A stretch of DNA of 64,000 nt, taken from Butyrivibrio sp. INlla14 (GTDB lineage Bacteria; Bacillota; Clostridia; Lachnospirales; Lachnospiraceae). This document shows, one piece after another, positions 1 through 8,576 of this stretch (positions are counted from its first letter, which is position 1; each line of letters starts with the position of its first letter). A model generated the notes under the pieces. That model saw nothing but the letters and a program-made list of their open reading frames with translations, was not told the DNA's origin and made no database searches. The position numbers and the translations under genes were made by a program. The DNA is taken from contig NZ_FMVS01000006.1 of the NCBI RefSeq assembly GCF_900102515.1, positions 129,199-193,198 on the forward strand, given 5' to 3'.

Positions 1-555
1 AAGGAAGGCGCTAACAAGCTTATTGAAGATGGTTGTGTTCTTCTTTCACAGCACGCTGATTCAATGGGAGCTCCTACAGCATGCGAAAAGGCTGGTGTTC
101 CAGACGTATCCTATAACGGAAGCACAGCAGCAGCTTGCCCTAACACATTTATCGTTTCTTCAAGAATTGACTGGGCACCATATTTTGCATACATCATTGA
201 CGCTGTAGCAAACAAAACAGAGATTGCTACTGACTGGGTTGGAACACTTGAGACTGGTTCTGTAGTTCTTACAGACCTTGGAAATGCAGCAGCAGAGGGA
301 ACTGCTGAGGCACTTGCAGAGGCTGAAAAAGCTATGAATGCAGGAACACTTCATGTATTTGATACTACTACATTTACTGTAAACGGTGAGGCGCTTACAT
401 CTTATGTTGCTGATGTTGACACAGATCCTGAGTACACTGCTGATACAGAAGTTATCACAGATGGTTACTTTGCAGAGTCTGGTTCTGAATTCAGATCAGC
501 TCCTTACTTCGATTTACAGATCGATGGAATTTCACTTCTTGATACAGCATATTGA
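1..555 (+). CDS. BMP-family ABC transporter substrate-binding protein, 3' part
   Basis: The reading frame is open from the first base of the window, so the gene starts upstream and only the C-terminal 184 residues are seen. It resembles the BmpA/Med family of lipoprotein receptors that capture nucleosides or purines at the outer face of the membrane for an ABC importer. The family-like segment is SQHADSMGAPTACEKAGV near residues 16-33 of the fragment, followed by an IDWAPYFAYIID segment. The ATPase and two permeases that follow, plus xpt, make purine or nucleoside import the likely role. The lipobox is outside the window. Confidence 0.85.
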   Translation, partial: KEGANKLIEDGCVLLSQHADSMGAPTACEKAGVPDVSYNGSTAAACPNTFIVSSRIDWAPYFAYIIDAVANKTEIATDWVGTLETGSVVLTDLGNAAAEGTAEALAEAEKAMNAGTLHVFDTTTFTVNGEALTSYVADVDTDPEYTADTEVITDGYFAESGSEFRSAPYFDLQIDGISLLDTAY

Positions 556-574
556 TCTTTAATTATGTGAGCTG

Positions 575-629
575 AGGAAATCTTTGTGAGCACAGCTTTT
601 TGCTGTGCTGCAAAGATTTCCTATTTTTA
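575..629 (+). terminator. Strong hairpin between binding-protein and ATPase genes
   Basis: AGGAAATCTTTG (575-586) pairs with CAAAGATTTCCT (611-622). An inner stem AGCACAGC (589-596) pairs with GCTGTGCT (602-609), and the hairpin is followed by ATTTTTAG. It lies between co-directional genes of one transporter. It probably acts as a partial terminator or RNA-stability element that keeps the binding protein in excess over the membrane parts. Confidence 0.8.
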
Positions 630-661
630 GTCTATATTGATTTTTTTGAAAGGTGATAATT

Positions 662-2188
662 GTGGAAAAGAGAGAAGTAGCCATATCGCTTCGTGGCATT
701 ACAAAGTCTTTTGGTGATGTAACAGCAAACAGCAATGTCAATCTGGATGTTTACAAGGGCGAGATATTATCTCTTCTTGGTGAAAACGGAAGTGGCAAAA
801 CAACACTTATGAATATGCTTGCTGGAATCTATTATCCTGATGCAGGCCAGATAATCATAAACGGCAAAGAGGCTGTCATCCGCTCTCCTAGAGATGCGTT
901 TGATCTTGGAATAGGCATGGTCCATCAGCATTTTAAGCTTATTGATGTGTTCAATGCCACAGAGAATATAATTCTGGGGCTTGAAGGCAAGCTTAATATC
1001 AAAGAGGCTGAGAAAAGAATTATAGAAATCTGCGACAAATACGGATTCGAGATCAATACAAAAAAGAAAATATATGACATGTCCGTTTCTGAAAAGCAGA
1101 CAGTTGAAATTGTAAAGGTACTCTATAGAGGAGCGGATATCCTGATATTGGATGAACCCACAGCCGTACTGACTCCTCAGGAAACTGAGAAACTTTTTAA
1201 TGTCATGCGCAATATGAAAAAAGATGGAAAGTCCATAGTTATTATTACTCACAAGTTAAACGAAGTGCAGAGCATATCTGATAGAGTTGCGGTTCTTCGT
1301 CATGGAGAATTCATAAGTGACATGAAGACCAGTAGTACCAACGCTCAGGAAATGACAGATATGATGGTAGGCCATTCAGTTTCTCTTAATATTGACAGAC
1401 CTGAGCCTGTAGAGCCTAAGCCTCGTATCGTAGTGGAGAATCTCACGGTCGTTGATGAAGATGGAATAGTTAAGCTTGACGATGTATCTTTTACCGCCAA
1501 CACAGGAGAAATACTGGGAATCGCGGGAATATCCGGTTGTGGACAAAAAGAACTATTAAGGGCAATTGCAGGTCTTGAGATGATCGAAAATGGAAAGATC
1601 ACATATATTCACCAGGACGGAAGGACAGAGGAACTTCTCGGTAAATCACCAAGGGAAATCTCTGATCTTGGCGTAAAACTGTCATTTGTTCCTGAAGACA
1701 GACTTGGAATGGGACTTGTTGGAAATATGAACCTCGCAGATAATATGATGCTCAGGTCCTATAGAAGCGGTAAGTCCAGATTTTTTACAGAGAAAAAAGA
1801 GCCCAGAAAGCTCGCAGAGAGGGTTGTGTCAAAGCTGCAGGTTGTAACTCCAAGTATTGATACCCCTGTGCGCCTTTTGTCCGGCGGAAATGTACAAAAG
1901 ATCCTTGTCGGCAGAGAAATATCCTCAAGACCTAAGGTGCTGATGACTGCATACGCCGTAAGAGGCCTTGATATTAGTTCTTCCTACCAGATATACGATC
2001 TTATCAATCAGCAAAAGAAGCGTGGAGCAGCAGTTCTTTTTGTCGGCGAAGATCTGGATGTTCTCGTTGAACTCTGCGACAGGATTCTTGTCCTTTGCGA
2101 TGGCAAGGTTACGGGAATTGTAGATGGCAGAAATACCGATAAATATACCTTGGGGTCAATGATGACCAAGAAAGGAGAGGCTTCATAA
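662..2188 (+). CDS. ABC transporter ATPase for nucleoside/purine uptake (YufO/NupO type)
   Basis: This double-domain ATPase of about 508 residues energises import of purine nucleosides or related bases. The first domain has Walker A GENGSGKTT near residues 39-47, an EKQ-type signature and Walker B ILILDEPT near 159. The second domain is degenerate: GISGCGQKE replaces Walker A, the signature LSGGNVQK is near 405, and the Walker B region reads VLMTAYAVRGLD without the glutamate. Such asymmetry is usual in this family. A frame start exists at 653, but the GTG at 662 sits about 7 bases after AAAGGTG and is preferred. It overlaps the next gene at its stop. Confidence 0.88.
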   Translation: MEKREVAISLRGITKSFGDVTANSNVNLDVYKGEILSLLGENGSGKTTLMNMLAGIYYPDAGQIIINGKEAVIRSPRDAFDLGIGMVHQHFKLIDVFNATENIILGLEGKLNIKEAEKRIIEICDKYGFEINTKKKIYDMSVSEKQTVEIVKVLYRGADILILDEPTAVLTPQETEKLFNVMRNMKKDGKSIVIITHKLNEVQSISDRVAVLRHGEFISDMKTSSTNAQEMTDMMVGHSVSLNIDRPEPVEPKPRIVVENLTVVDEDGIVKLDDVSFTANTGEILGIAGISGCGQKELLRAIAGLEMIENGKITYIHQDGRTEELLGKSPREISDLGVKLSFVPEDRLGMGLVGNMNLADNMMLRSYRSGKSRFFTEKKEPRKLAERVVSKLQVVTPSIDTPVRLLSGGNVQKILVGREISSRPKVLMTAYAVRGLDISSSYQIYDLINQQKKRGAAVLFVGEDLDVLVELCDRILVLCDGKVTGIVDGRNTDKYTLGSMMTKKGEAS

Positions 2189-3288
2189 TGGCACAGATAG
2201 TAAAAGAGCCTCGTTTTCACATTGTAAAAAGAGCTGACATCAGCAGCAAAAAAGCGTGGACTATAAGAATAATTGCGATTCTGGCTGCACTTGCCTTATG
2301 CGCACTTATCACTATGGTCTGCACAGGCGATAATCCTATATCTATATTTACTACAATTTTTAAAGGGGCATTTGGCACTCAGAGAAAGAGCTGGATAACA
2401 CTTCAGTATGTTGCCATTCTTCTGATCATTTCACTGGCCCTGACACCCGCATTTAAGATGCAGTTCTGGAATGTCGGCGGCGAAGGACAGGTCCTGATTG
2501 GAGGTCTTGCAGCGGCGGCATGTATGATCACACTATCAGACAAGCTTCCAAATGCAGTCGTGATCATCCTTATGATAGTATCTTCTATACTGGCAGGTGC
2601 AATTTGGGGAGTAATTCCTGCCTTCTTTAAAGCCATGTGGAACACCAATGAAACACTCTCAACACTTATGATGAACTATATCGCAACACAGCTTGTGGCG
2701 TATTTTACTATTGTGTGGGAAGTTCCTAAGGGATCAGGCAAGATTGGTATTATTAACCAGAACTCAAACATAGGCTGGCTTCCAAACGTTGGCAATAAAT
2801 ATCTTCTGAGCATTATAGTTGCCGTTTTAGTCACTATTGGAATGTATATCTATCTGAAATTTACCAAGCACGGATATGAGATAGAAGTTGTCGGCGAAAG
2901 CCAGAACACAGCCAGATACGTAGGAATAAGTGTTGGAAAGGTTGTGATCAGGACCATGTTTTTATCTGGTGCAATTTGCGGCTTGGCAGGACTTCTTTTG
3001 GTGGGAGGTATTAACCATACAATAACCACAACTATTTCCGATGGGCAGGGCTTTACAGGCGTTATGGTTTCATGGCTCGCCAAGTTTAATCCGGTTGCCA
3101 TGATCTTCACCAGCCTTCTTATCATTTTCATGGACAGAGGCGCCAGCGAAATATCCACTGTATTTGAGCTCAATCAGAGCTTTGCAGATATTCTGACTGG
3201 AATCATCCTTTTCTTTATTATTGGATGTGAGTTTTTTATCAGATATAAGATCCTTGTACGTAAAGATCTTGGGAAGGAGAACGCATAA
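2188..3288 (+). CDS. ABC transporter permease, first (YufP/NupP type)
   Basis: A polytopic membrane protein of 366 residues that forms half of the transport channel. It has a first hydrophobic span near residues 28-46 and further spans throughout. The central segment with GGEGQVLIGGLAAA and TLMMNYIA resembles the BPD_transp_2 permeases of sugar and nucleoside importers. Its start overlaps the end of the ATPase gene and an AAGGAGAGGC ribosome binding site precedes it. Its stop overlaps the next permease start, indicating translational coupling. Confidence 0.87.
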   Translation: MAQIVKEPRFHIVKRADISSKKAWTIRIIAILAALALCALITMVCTGDNPISIFTTIFKGAFGTQRKSWITLQYVAILLIISLALTPAFKMQFWNVGGEGQVLIGGLAAAACMITLSDKLPNAVVIILMIVSSILAGAIWGVIPAFFKAMWNTNETLSTLMMNYIATQLVAYFTIVWEVPKGSGKIGIINQNSNIGWLPNVGNKYLLSIIVAVLVTIGMYIYLKFTKHGYEIEVVGESQNTARYVGISVGKVVIRTMFLSGAICGLAGLLLVGGINHTITTTISDGQGFTGVMVSWLAKFNPVAMIFTSLLIIFMDRGASEISTVFELNQSFADILTGIILFFIIGCEFFIRYKILVRKDLGKENA

Positions 3289-4277
3289 TGTTTAGTTTGG
3301 TTGCATTTATACCAAGAGCTGTACAGCAGGGCGTTCCTCTGCTATTTGGAAGTACAGGTGAGACAATCACGGAAAAATCAGGGAATCTGAATCTTGGAAT
3401 TCCAGGTGTCATGTATGTTGGTGCAATAAGCGGTGTTATAGGATCTTTTTTCTATGAACAGGCAGCCTCAGGGCAGCTAAATGGCTTCCTGGCAGTCTTT
3501 ATACCTCTTATCTGTGCACTTGTAGGCTCCTTTTTAATGGGGCTGTTATACTGCTTTTTGACAGTAAGTTTAAGAGCCAATCAGAATGTTACAGGCCTTG
3601 CTATGACTACCTTTGGTATAGGCTTTGGAAATTTCTTTGGCGGATCACTAATTAAGCTGGCAGGTGCTGATGTTCCATCAATTTCACTCTCAGCCACCTC
3701 TGCATATTTTAGCAGAACTCTGCCTTTTGCTACGAAAACAGGCTGGTTTGGCAAAGTTTTCTTTTCCTACGGATTTTTGGCATACGTTGCCATTATCATT
3801 GCTTTAATATGTGCCTATGTCCTTAAAAAGACAAGAGTAGGCCTTCACCTTCGCGCTGTGGGAGAAGATCCTGCTGCGGCGGATGCAGCTGGAATCAATG
3901 TTAAAAGATATAAATATGTCTCAACATGTCTTGGCTGTATGATTGCTGGACTTGGCGGTTTATACTATGTAATGGATTATGCATGCGGAGTATGGTCAAA
4001 TGATGCCTTTGGAGACAGAGGATGGCTTGCTATTGCCCTGGTTATCTTTACAGTATGGAAGCCTGATGTGAGCGTTTTATCTTCTATACTTTTCGGAGGA
4101 CTGTACATTTTATACTTGTACCTTCCATCGGGAACACACACTGAGTATAAAGAGCTATATAAGATGATTCCTTACATTGTAACTCTAGTGGTTCTTGTTT
4201 TTACCAGTATGAGAAATAAAAAGGAAGATCAGCCTCCAAAGAGCCTTGGAACCAACTATTTCCGCGAAGAAAGATAA
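3288..4277 (+). CDS. ABC transporter permease, second (YufQ/NupQ type)
   Basis: The 329-residue partner permease of the importer. The N-terminal part has LLFGSTGETITEKSGNLNLG, the conserved start of the second BMP-system permease, followed by eight or more hydrophobic spans. The motif GLHLRAVGEDPAAADAAGI near residues 185-203 matches the cytoplasmic loop expected to contact the ATPase. It overlaps the first permease by one base and is followed after 20 bases by xpt. Confidence 0.87.
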   Translation: MFSLVAFIPRAVQQGVPLLFGSTGETITEKSGNLNLGIPGVMYVGAISGVIGSFFYEQAASGQLNGFLAVFIPLICALVGSFLMGLLYCFLTVSLRANQNVTGLAMTTFGIGFGNFFGGSLIKLAGADVPSISLSATSAYFSRTLPFATKTGWFGKVFFSYGFLAYVAIIIALICAYVLKKTRVGLHLRAVGEDPAAADAAGINVKRYKYVSTCLGCMIAGLGGLYYVMDYACGVWSNDAFGDRGWLAIALVIFTVWKPDVSVLSSILFGGLYILYLYLPSGTHTEYKELYKMIPYIVTLVVLVFTSMRNKKEDQPPKSLGTNYFREER

Positions 4278-4297
4278 AGTAAAAGAAGGTGCAAAAA

Positions 4298-4876
4298 ATG
4301 AATTTTCTTGAAGAGAGAATTATCAAAGACGGCGTTGTAAAAGAAGGCAACATCTTAAAGGTGGATAGCTTTTTAAACCATCAGCTTGACGTTGAGCTTT
4401 TTGATCAGATGGGCGCTGAATGGGCAAAAAGATTTGAAGGTGTTGAGATAAATAAATTCCTTACTATCGAAGCATCAGGCATAGGAATTGCCTGCGTTGC
4501 TGCAAGACATTTTAATGTTCCTGTGGTCTTTGCCAAAAAGTCCCAGAGCGTCAACCTCGATGGCGAGATGTATACAGCAGACGTTGAGTCTTTTACCCAT
4601 AAAAACAAGAATCATGTGATTGTATCCAAAAAGTTCCTGAATGAAAATGACAAGGTTCTTATCATTGATGATTTCCTTGCAAACGGATGTGCATTGCAGG
4701 GCCTTATTTCAATAATAAATAGTGCAGGAGCCACTGTGGCAGGCATTGGAATAGCTATAGAAAAGGGCTTCCAGCCAGGCGGACAGATAATCAGAAACCT
4801 GGGCTACAAACTTGAATCCCTTGCAATAGTTGATGGAATGGACCCTGCAACAGGCAAGATCAATTTTAGAAGTTGA
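4298..4876 (+). CDS. xpt: Xanthine phosphoribosyltransferase
   Basis: It converts xanthine (and weakly guanine) plus PRPP to the nucleoside monophosphate in the cytosol. The PRPP-binding loop is visible as [13 protein letters not shown] around residues 124-136. The N-terminal LEERIIKDG and the C-terminal LAIVDG match Xpt proteins, and the length of 192 residues is normal. An upstream GTG at 4289 is in frame, but the ATG at 4298 is better placed behind GAAGGTG. Its position as last gene of the importer operon couples purine uptake to salvage. Confidence 0.92.
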   Translation: MNFLEERIIKDGVVKEGNILKVDSFLNHQLDVELFDQMGAEWAKRFEGVEINKFLTIEASGIGIACVAARHFNVPVVFAKKSQSVNLDGEMYTADVESFTHKNKNHVIVSKKFLNENDKVLIIDDFLANGCALQGLISIINSAGATVAGIGIAIEKGFQPGGQIIRNLGYKLESLAIVDGMDPATGKINFRS

Positions 4877-4878
4877 AT

Positions 4879-4953
4879 TACTGCTGATTCCAGTGTGAAT
4901 CAGCAGTAGGTATAGGCCAGTACTTTCTGGAAGTGCTCAGAAGTACTGGTCTA
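4879..4953 (+). terminator. Tandem hairpins after xpt
   Basis: TACTGCTGATTC (4879-4890) pairs perfectly with GAATCAGCAGTA (4897-4908). A second stem CCAGTACTT (4918-4926) pairs with AAGTACTGG (4941-4949) and is followed by TCTATTATTAT. These should end the purine operon transcript. The sequence after the second stem recurs near 31930. Confidence 0.75.
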
Positions 4954-4969
4954 TTATTATGTAGCACAA

Positions 4970-5083
4970 GACCGGCAAGCGAATGGATGCTTGCATACAA
5001 ATTCATTTGCCGGTCGTAAGAACATGGAGCACTAAGTGCGGAATGTTCGTGTGCGAAATCGAGTAGGAGTCAGCCTACTCGAT
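4970..5083 (+). other. Three consecutive hairpins, function unknown
   Basis: Stem 1 is GACCGGCAA (4970-4978) with TTGCCGGTC (5007-5015). Stem 2 is GAACAT (5020-5025) with ATGTTC (5043-5048), enclosing GCACT/AGTGC. Stem 3 is ATCGAGTAGG (5058-5067) with CCTACTCGAT (5074-5083). None has a clear U tract. The block may be a small structured RNA or a mobile palindromic repeat; nothing coding is seen in it. Confidence 0.5.
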
Positions 5084-5141
5084 CCCAAAATGAGCCTTAG
5101 GACGGGGTTAGTGGGCCATTTTCTGTGTCCATTGCTGGTCC

Positions 5142-5303
5142 GCTTACACGAAAGTAGCTGAAAGGCGTAAATGCATATAAGCAAGTTAAGCATAGTGGAA
5201 CTAGTGCGCTTACACGAAAACAGCTGAAAGGTAGGATTTCATGTAAGCCAGAAAATTAGCTGGCTTATACGAAAATGGTAGTAAGGCGTAGTTTCATATA
5301 AGC
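5142..5303 (+). repeat. Palindromic 41-nt repeat array 1 (3 units)
   Basis: Units lie at 5142-5182, 5208-5248 and 5263-5303. Each is an imperfect palindrome of the form GCTTACACGAAA, a 17-nt loop, then TTTCATRTAAGC. Spacers are 25 and 14 nt. This array lacks the special first and last unit variants seen in the other five arrays, so it is probably truncated. A degenerate half unit GATTACACGAAGTAGC follows near 5391. Confidence 0.85.
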
Positions 5304-5420
5304 AAGTAAAAATGAAGTTCTTAATGTGGTATATTTATTTAATGAACGCTAGAGGAGAAAATGCATTGTAAATATTGTGTGATTACACGAAGTAGCTAAT
5401 TAACTCCAGAGGAAAACAAT

Positions 5421-6380
5421 ATGAGCTTATATACAAAAATCAACGGAATAAACAAAGACGTATCCAGGATATTTCTAGGGACAGGCTTTTTACCTAATTT
5501 GGAAGACTATGACGCTTGGCTTACAGGAATACTTGATACAGGTGTTAATGCAATAGACACCGCGAGAATCTACCCGGATTCTGAGAAAACCATAGGAAAA
5601 TGGCTGGATAAGACAGGAGTCCGGGACAAAGTTGTGCTCCTTAGTAAGTGCGGACATCCTGATGGCGCCATAAAAAGAGTCAACCAAGAAGCCATGATGT
5701 CAGACCTGCAGAAATCTTTAGAGGAACTGCGGGTAGATTTCATAGACATATATATTCTCCATAGAGATGATCCTACTACAGAAGTTGCAGAAATAGTTGA
5801 AACCTTCAACGAGATGAAAGAAAGGGGCAGCATTGGAGTTTTTGGGGGCTCTAACTGGACTTATAAGAGAATACAAGAGGCCAACGAGTATGCCTACAAA
5901 AAGAACCTTGCCCCATTTTCAGTTTCAAGCCCGGGCTTTAGTCTTGCAGACCAGTTGGGAGATGTGTGGGATGATACTTGTGTAACACTCACAGGCAAAC
6001 AGGGGCAACAGGAAAGAAAATGGTATCAGGAAAGTCAAATGCCCGTGATAGCATATTCATCCCTGGCTCATGGCATGTTTTCAGGCAAGATGAAGAGCAC
6101 TGATGCTAATCATGCCAATGACTTCCTGGATATGTTTGCTCTAAGGGGATATGCTTTCCCAGAGAACTTTGAAAGGCTAAGGCGCTGCGAACTTTTGGCA
6201 AAAGAAAAACAGGCTACCGTTTCTCAGATTGCCCTGGCGTGGATTTTTAGGCAATCTATGAATATGTTTGCTGTTGTCAGCACTAGCAGCACAGATAGAA
6301 TGAAAAAGAATATAGAAGCCTTGGAAATTCCTCTATCTGACCAGGAGTGTGAGTTCTTAAATTTGGAGAGAGATATTTAG
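5421..6380 (+). CDS. Aldo/keto reductase
   Basis: An NAD(P)H-dependent carbonyl reductase of 319 residues with the TIM-barrel AKR fold. The catalytic tetrad is visible: Asp46 in NAIDTAR, Tyr51, Lys76 in LLSKCGHP and His114 in YILHRDD. The phosphate-binding segment near the C-terminus is VVSTSSTDRM. An AGAGG ribosome binding site lies just before the ATG. The substrate cannot be told from sequence. The next gene starts 12 bases after its stop, so the two are probably co-transcribed. Confidence 0.85.
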   Translation: MSLYTKINGINKDVSRIFLGTGFLPNLEDYDAWLTGILDTGVNAIDTARIYPDSEKTIGKWLDKTGVRDKVVLLSKCGHPDGAIKRVNQEAMMSDLQKSLEELRVDFIDIYILHRDDPTTEVAEIVETFNEMKERGSIGVFGGSNWTYKRIQEANEYAYKKNLAPFSVSSPGFSLADQLGDVWDDTCVTLTGKQGQQERKWYQESQMPVIAYSSLAHGMFSGKMKSTDANHANDFLDMFALRGYAFPENFERLRRCELLAKEKQATVSQIALAWIFRQSMNMFAVVSTSSTDRMKKNIEALEIPLSDQECEFLNLERDI

Positions 6381-6392
6381 AACGGGGAAAAG

Positions 6393-7049
6393 ATGAAAAA
6401 AGTAACTAAGATCATAGGAATAATACTAGGTGTATTGGTGGTGATACCTCTTATATTGCTTCTGATTGTGGGTGTTCGCACACACTTTACTCAGGATGAT
6501 TATTCTGCGGTATATACAGATCCCAAGTACCAGAATCCGGTAAAAATCGCTAATGTTGAAGTAATCCAGCAGCATATTTCTTGTGGATTTGCGGTCATTG
6601 AGATGTTCTCTGCTTGGAATGGTGGAAACGTAACGGAGGATAGCCTGTACGATGAATATGGAACTGTGGTGACTTCAAGTGGCAAGTATTTTTGCAAGGA
6701 GATGAACAAGCAGTTCCCGGAATATACCACAACGATGCACAAATATGTAAAAAATTCAGAGTTTATCGATATCATGTACGAAACCCTGGAATCCGGCAAA
6801 CCTGTTCCTTTTGAGTGGGCGGCATTGTATGGGAATGAATGGACATTGCACTATTCACTGATTGTAGGGGCAGATATTCCAAACGATACAGTCACAGTTG
6901 CTAATCCATATGGATACTACGAAGTGTTGACGCTGGATGAACTTTTGGAACGCACCAGTTTCCGGGCGTATGAGAATATGCCATTTTTCCTGAAAATGGG
7001 ATTTGCCATCGGATTGTTTGAGAAGAACACACTATATTCTGTGGAGTAA
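6393..7049 (+). CDS. Membrane-anchored C39-like cysteine peptidase
   Basis: This 218-residue protein begins with a basic stretch and one hydrophobic span (about residues 7-28), so the body should face outwards. The body resembles Peptidase_C39_2 proteins: IQQHISCGFAVIEMF carries the presumed catalytic Cys near residue 65, and LHYSLIVGADIPNDTVTVANPYG carries the presumed His near 150. No ABC or peptide-precursor gene is nearby. The assignment rests on these motifs, and the substrate is unknown. Confidence 0.6.
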   Translation: MKKVTKIIGIILGVLVVIPLILLLIVGVRTHFTQDDYSAVYTDPKYQNPVKIANVEVIQQHISCGFAVIEMFSAWNGGNVTEDSLYDEYGTVVTSSGKYFCKEMNKQFPEYTTTMHKYVKNSEFIDIMYETLESGKPVPFEWAALYGNEWTLHYSLIVGADIPNDTVTVANPYGYYEVLTLDELLERTSFRAYENMPFFLKMGFAIGLFEKNTLYSVE

Positions 7050-7113
7050 AAAGCAAAATGGACCGCAAACCCTTTACGTGAAGAGTGGAACACAAAGCAG
7101 TTATCTAACTGTT

Positions 7114-7151
7114 GGTGCCTGACACGCGGAGAAATGTTTCCTGTGTCAGGC
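7114..7151 (+). terminator. Hairpin after the C39-like gene
   Basis: TGCCTGACAC and GTGTCAGGCA form a perfect 10-bp stem around an 18-nt loop. There is no T tract, so it may be a processing or stability hairpin rather than a classical terminator. Confidence 0.5.
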
Positions 7152-7218
7152 ATTAATGGTTAATGAATGGATTTTACTTAAAGGATTTGAGGTAAGTAGT
7201 AGGAGAGAGGTACTTAAT

Positions 7219-8067
7219 ATGTATAGTGTTGAGGTAGTCAGTAAAGAGCGCTTTTTGCTTGGGGAAGGACCATGCTACGATCCTAGATTTAATAGATTAT
7301 CATGGGTAGATATTGAAAATAAAAAACTTTTCTATAGCAAGAATGGAACAGTGGAAACGCTGGATGTTGACCAGCATATAGGCGCAGCAATTCCATTGAA
7401 CACTTCAGATGGATTTGTTCTTGCATTAGAAGATGGTCTCTACGTATATCAAGATAAAAAAATATCTCTATTAGCAAGCTTTAACAACATTTACAAGGAT
7501 TATTGGCGCTCAAACGACGCAAAAGCAGATTCCAAAGGGCGAATCTGGTTCGGCGCGATGGTTAAAGGTGATGGACATGATCCAGAAGGTAACTTGTATT
7601 GTTATGATAAAGGCCAAATAAGGTGTATGGTGGAAGGCACCAAAATCTCCAATGGAATGGCTTTTAGTAGTGATAAAACAAAGTTCTTTTTCGCTGATTC
7701 TGGGGAACATACGGTGTCAGTATTTGATTATGATGAGGACAGCGGAAATATTTCCAATAGAAGAACTTTATTCACATTGGAGGATGGAGTCCCGGATGGC
7801 ATGACTATTGATTCAGAGGATAATCTTTGGGTGGCTGTTTGGGGCGGCAGTCGTGTTGAAAAACGAAGCGGTCAGACCGGTGAACTATTACAAACAGTTT
7901 TAGTTCCTGCCAAGCAAACATCTTGTTGCTGCTTTGGTGGGGAAGATATGATGACTCTTTACATAACATCAGCAGGAATCGGGCAGAACGGGGAGTATGA
8001 TGGATGCCTGTTTAAGGTCAGAACTGATGTTAAAGGTGTAGCACCTGAGTATTGTACGACAGTCTAA
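7219..8067 (+). CDS. SMP-30/gluconolactonase-family protein
   Basis: A beta-propeller lactonase-like protein of 282 residues. It opens with FLLGEGPCYDPRFNRLSWVDI, the usual start of this family, whose EGP supplies a metal ligand. Later it has NDAKADSKGRIWFGAM and DGMTIDSEDNLWVAVWGG, which match the metal-binding Asn and Asp blocks. The likely role is hydrolysis of sugar lactones in the cytosol. An in-frame start exists at 7156, but the ATG at 7219 lies 8 bases after AGGAGAGAGG, and family homology begins there. Confidence 0.83.
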   Translation: MYSVEVVSKERFLLGEGPCYDPRFNRLSWVDIENKKLFYSKNGTVETLDVDQHIGAAIPLNTSDGFVLALEDGLYVYQDKKISLLASFNNIYKDYWRSNDAKADSKGRIWFGAMVKGDGHDPEGNLYCYDKGQIRCMVEGTKISNGMAFSSDKTKFFFADSGEHTVSVFDYDEDSGNISNRRTLFTLEDGVPDGMTIDSEDNLWVAVWGGSRVEKRSGQTGELLQTVLVPAKQTSCCCFGGEDMMTLYITSAGIGQNGEYDGCLFKVRTDVKGVAPEYCTTV

Positions 8068-8123
8068 GGCGTCTAGGACCATTCCATGGGGATATCTTAT
8101 GATACCATTGCACGAAAATAAAT

Positions 8124-8184
8124 ATGAGCCTTAGGGACGGGAAATCCTTATCTAAATGACATTGACTCCGTCCCCGAGGGCCAT
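8124..8184 (+). repeat. GGGACGG...CCGTCCC dispersed palindrome
   Basis: An imperfect 61-bp palindrome with GCCTTAGGGACGG on the left and CCGTCCCCGAGGGC on the right, enclosing TATCTAAATGACATTG. A stretch of 33 bases from 8134 is identical to 37906-37938. Such GGGACGG elements are common dispersed palindromes in Firmicutes. Confidence 0.65.
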
Positions 8185-8188
8185 TAAT

Positions 8189-8222
8189 AGCAGTTATCTC
8201 AATTGAGGTAGCTGCTTTTTTA
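8189..8222 (+). terminator. Rho-independent terminator
   Basis: AGCAG and CTGCT with an inner CTCAATTGAG stem are followed by TTTTTTATG. It ends the lactonase gene transcript. Confidence 0.8.
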
Positions 8223-8259
8223 TGATACGAGGAATTTTCTCCGAAATTCCTATATAGTT

Positions 8260-8539
8260 CATTGTATGAAAGCAGCTAAGAAGCAGGTTTTCATGTAAGC
8301 CAGAAAATTAGCTGGCTTATACGAAAATGGTAGTAAGGCGTGGTTTCATATAAGCAAGTTAAAATGAGCAGAACTAGAGCCTTACACGAAAGTAGTAGAA
8401 AGAGGAAATGCATATAAGCAAGTTAAGCATAGTGGAACTAGTGCGCTTACACGAAAACAGCCGAAAGGTAGGTTTTCATGTAAGGCATAAAATTGGGTGG
8501 CTTATACGAAAGTGACATGTAGGCAAAATTCATATAAAC
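8260..8539 (+). repeat. Palindromic 41-nt repeat array 2 (5 units)
   Basis: Units are at 8260-8300, 8315-8355, 8380-8419, 8445-8485 and 8500-8539, with spacers of 14, 24, 25 and 14 nt. The first unit has the variant left arm CATTGTATGAAA and the last ends in CATATAAAC instead of CATATAAGC. A stray half unit CCATTGCACGAAAA occurs at about 8104. Confidence 0.9.
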
Positions 8540-8576
8540 TAATCATAGTCCTTAAGAAAAAGGCAAAAAAGAAAAT

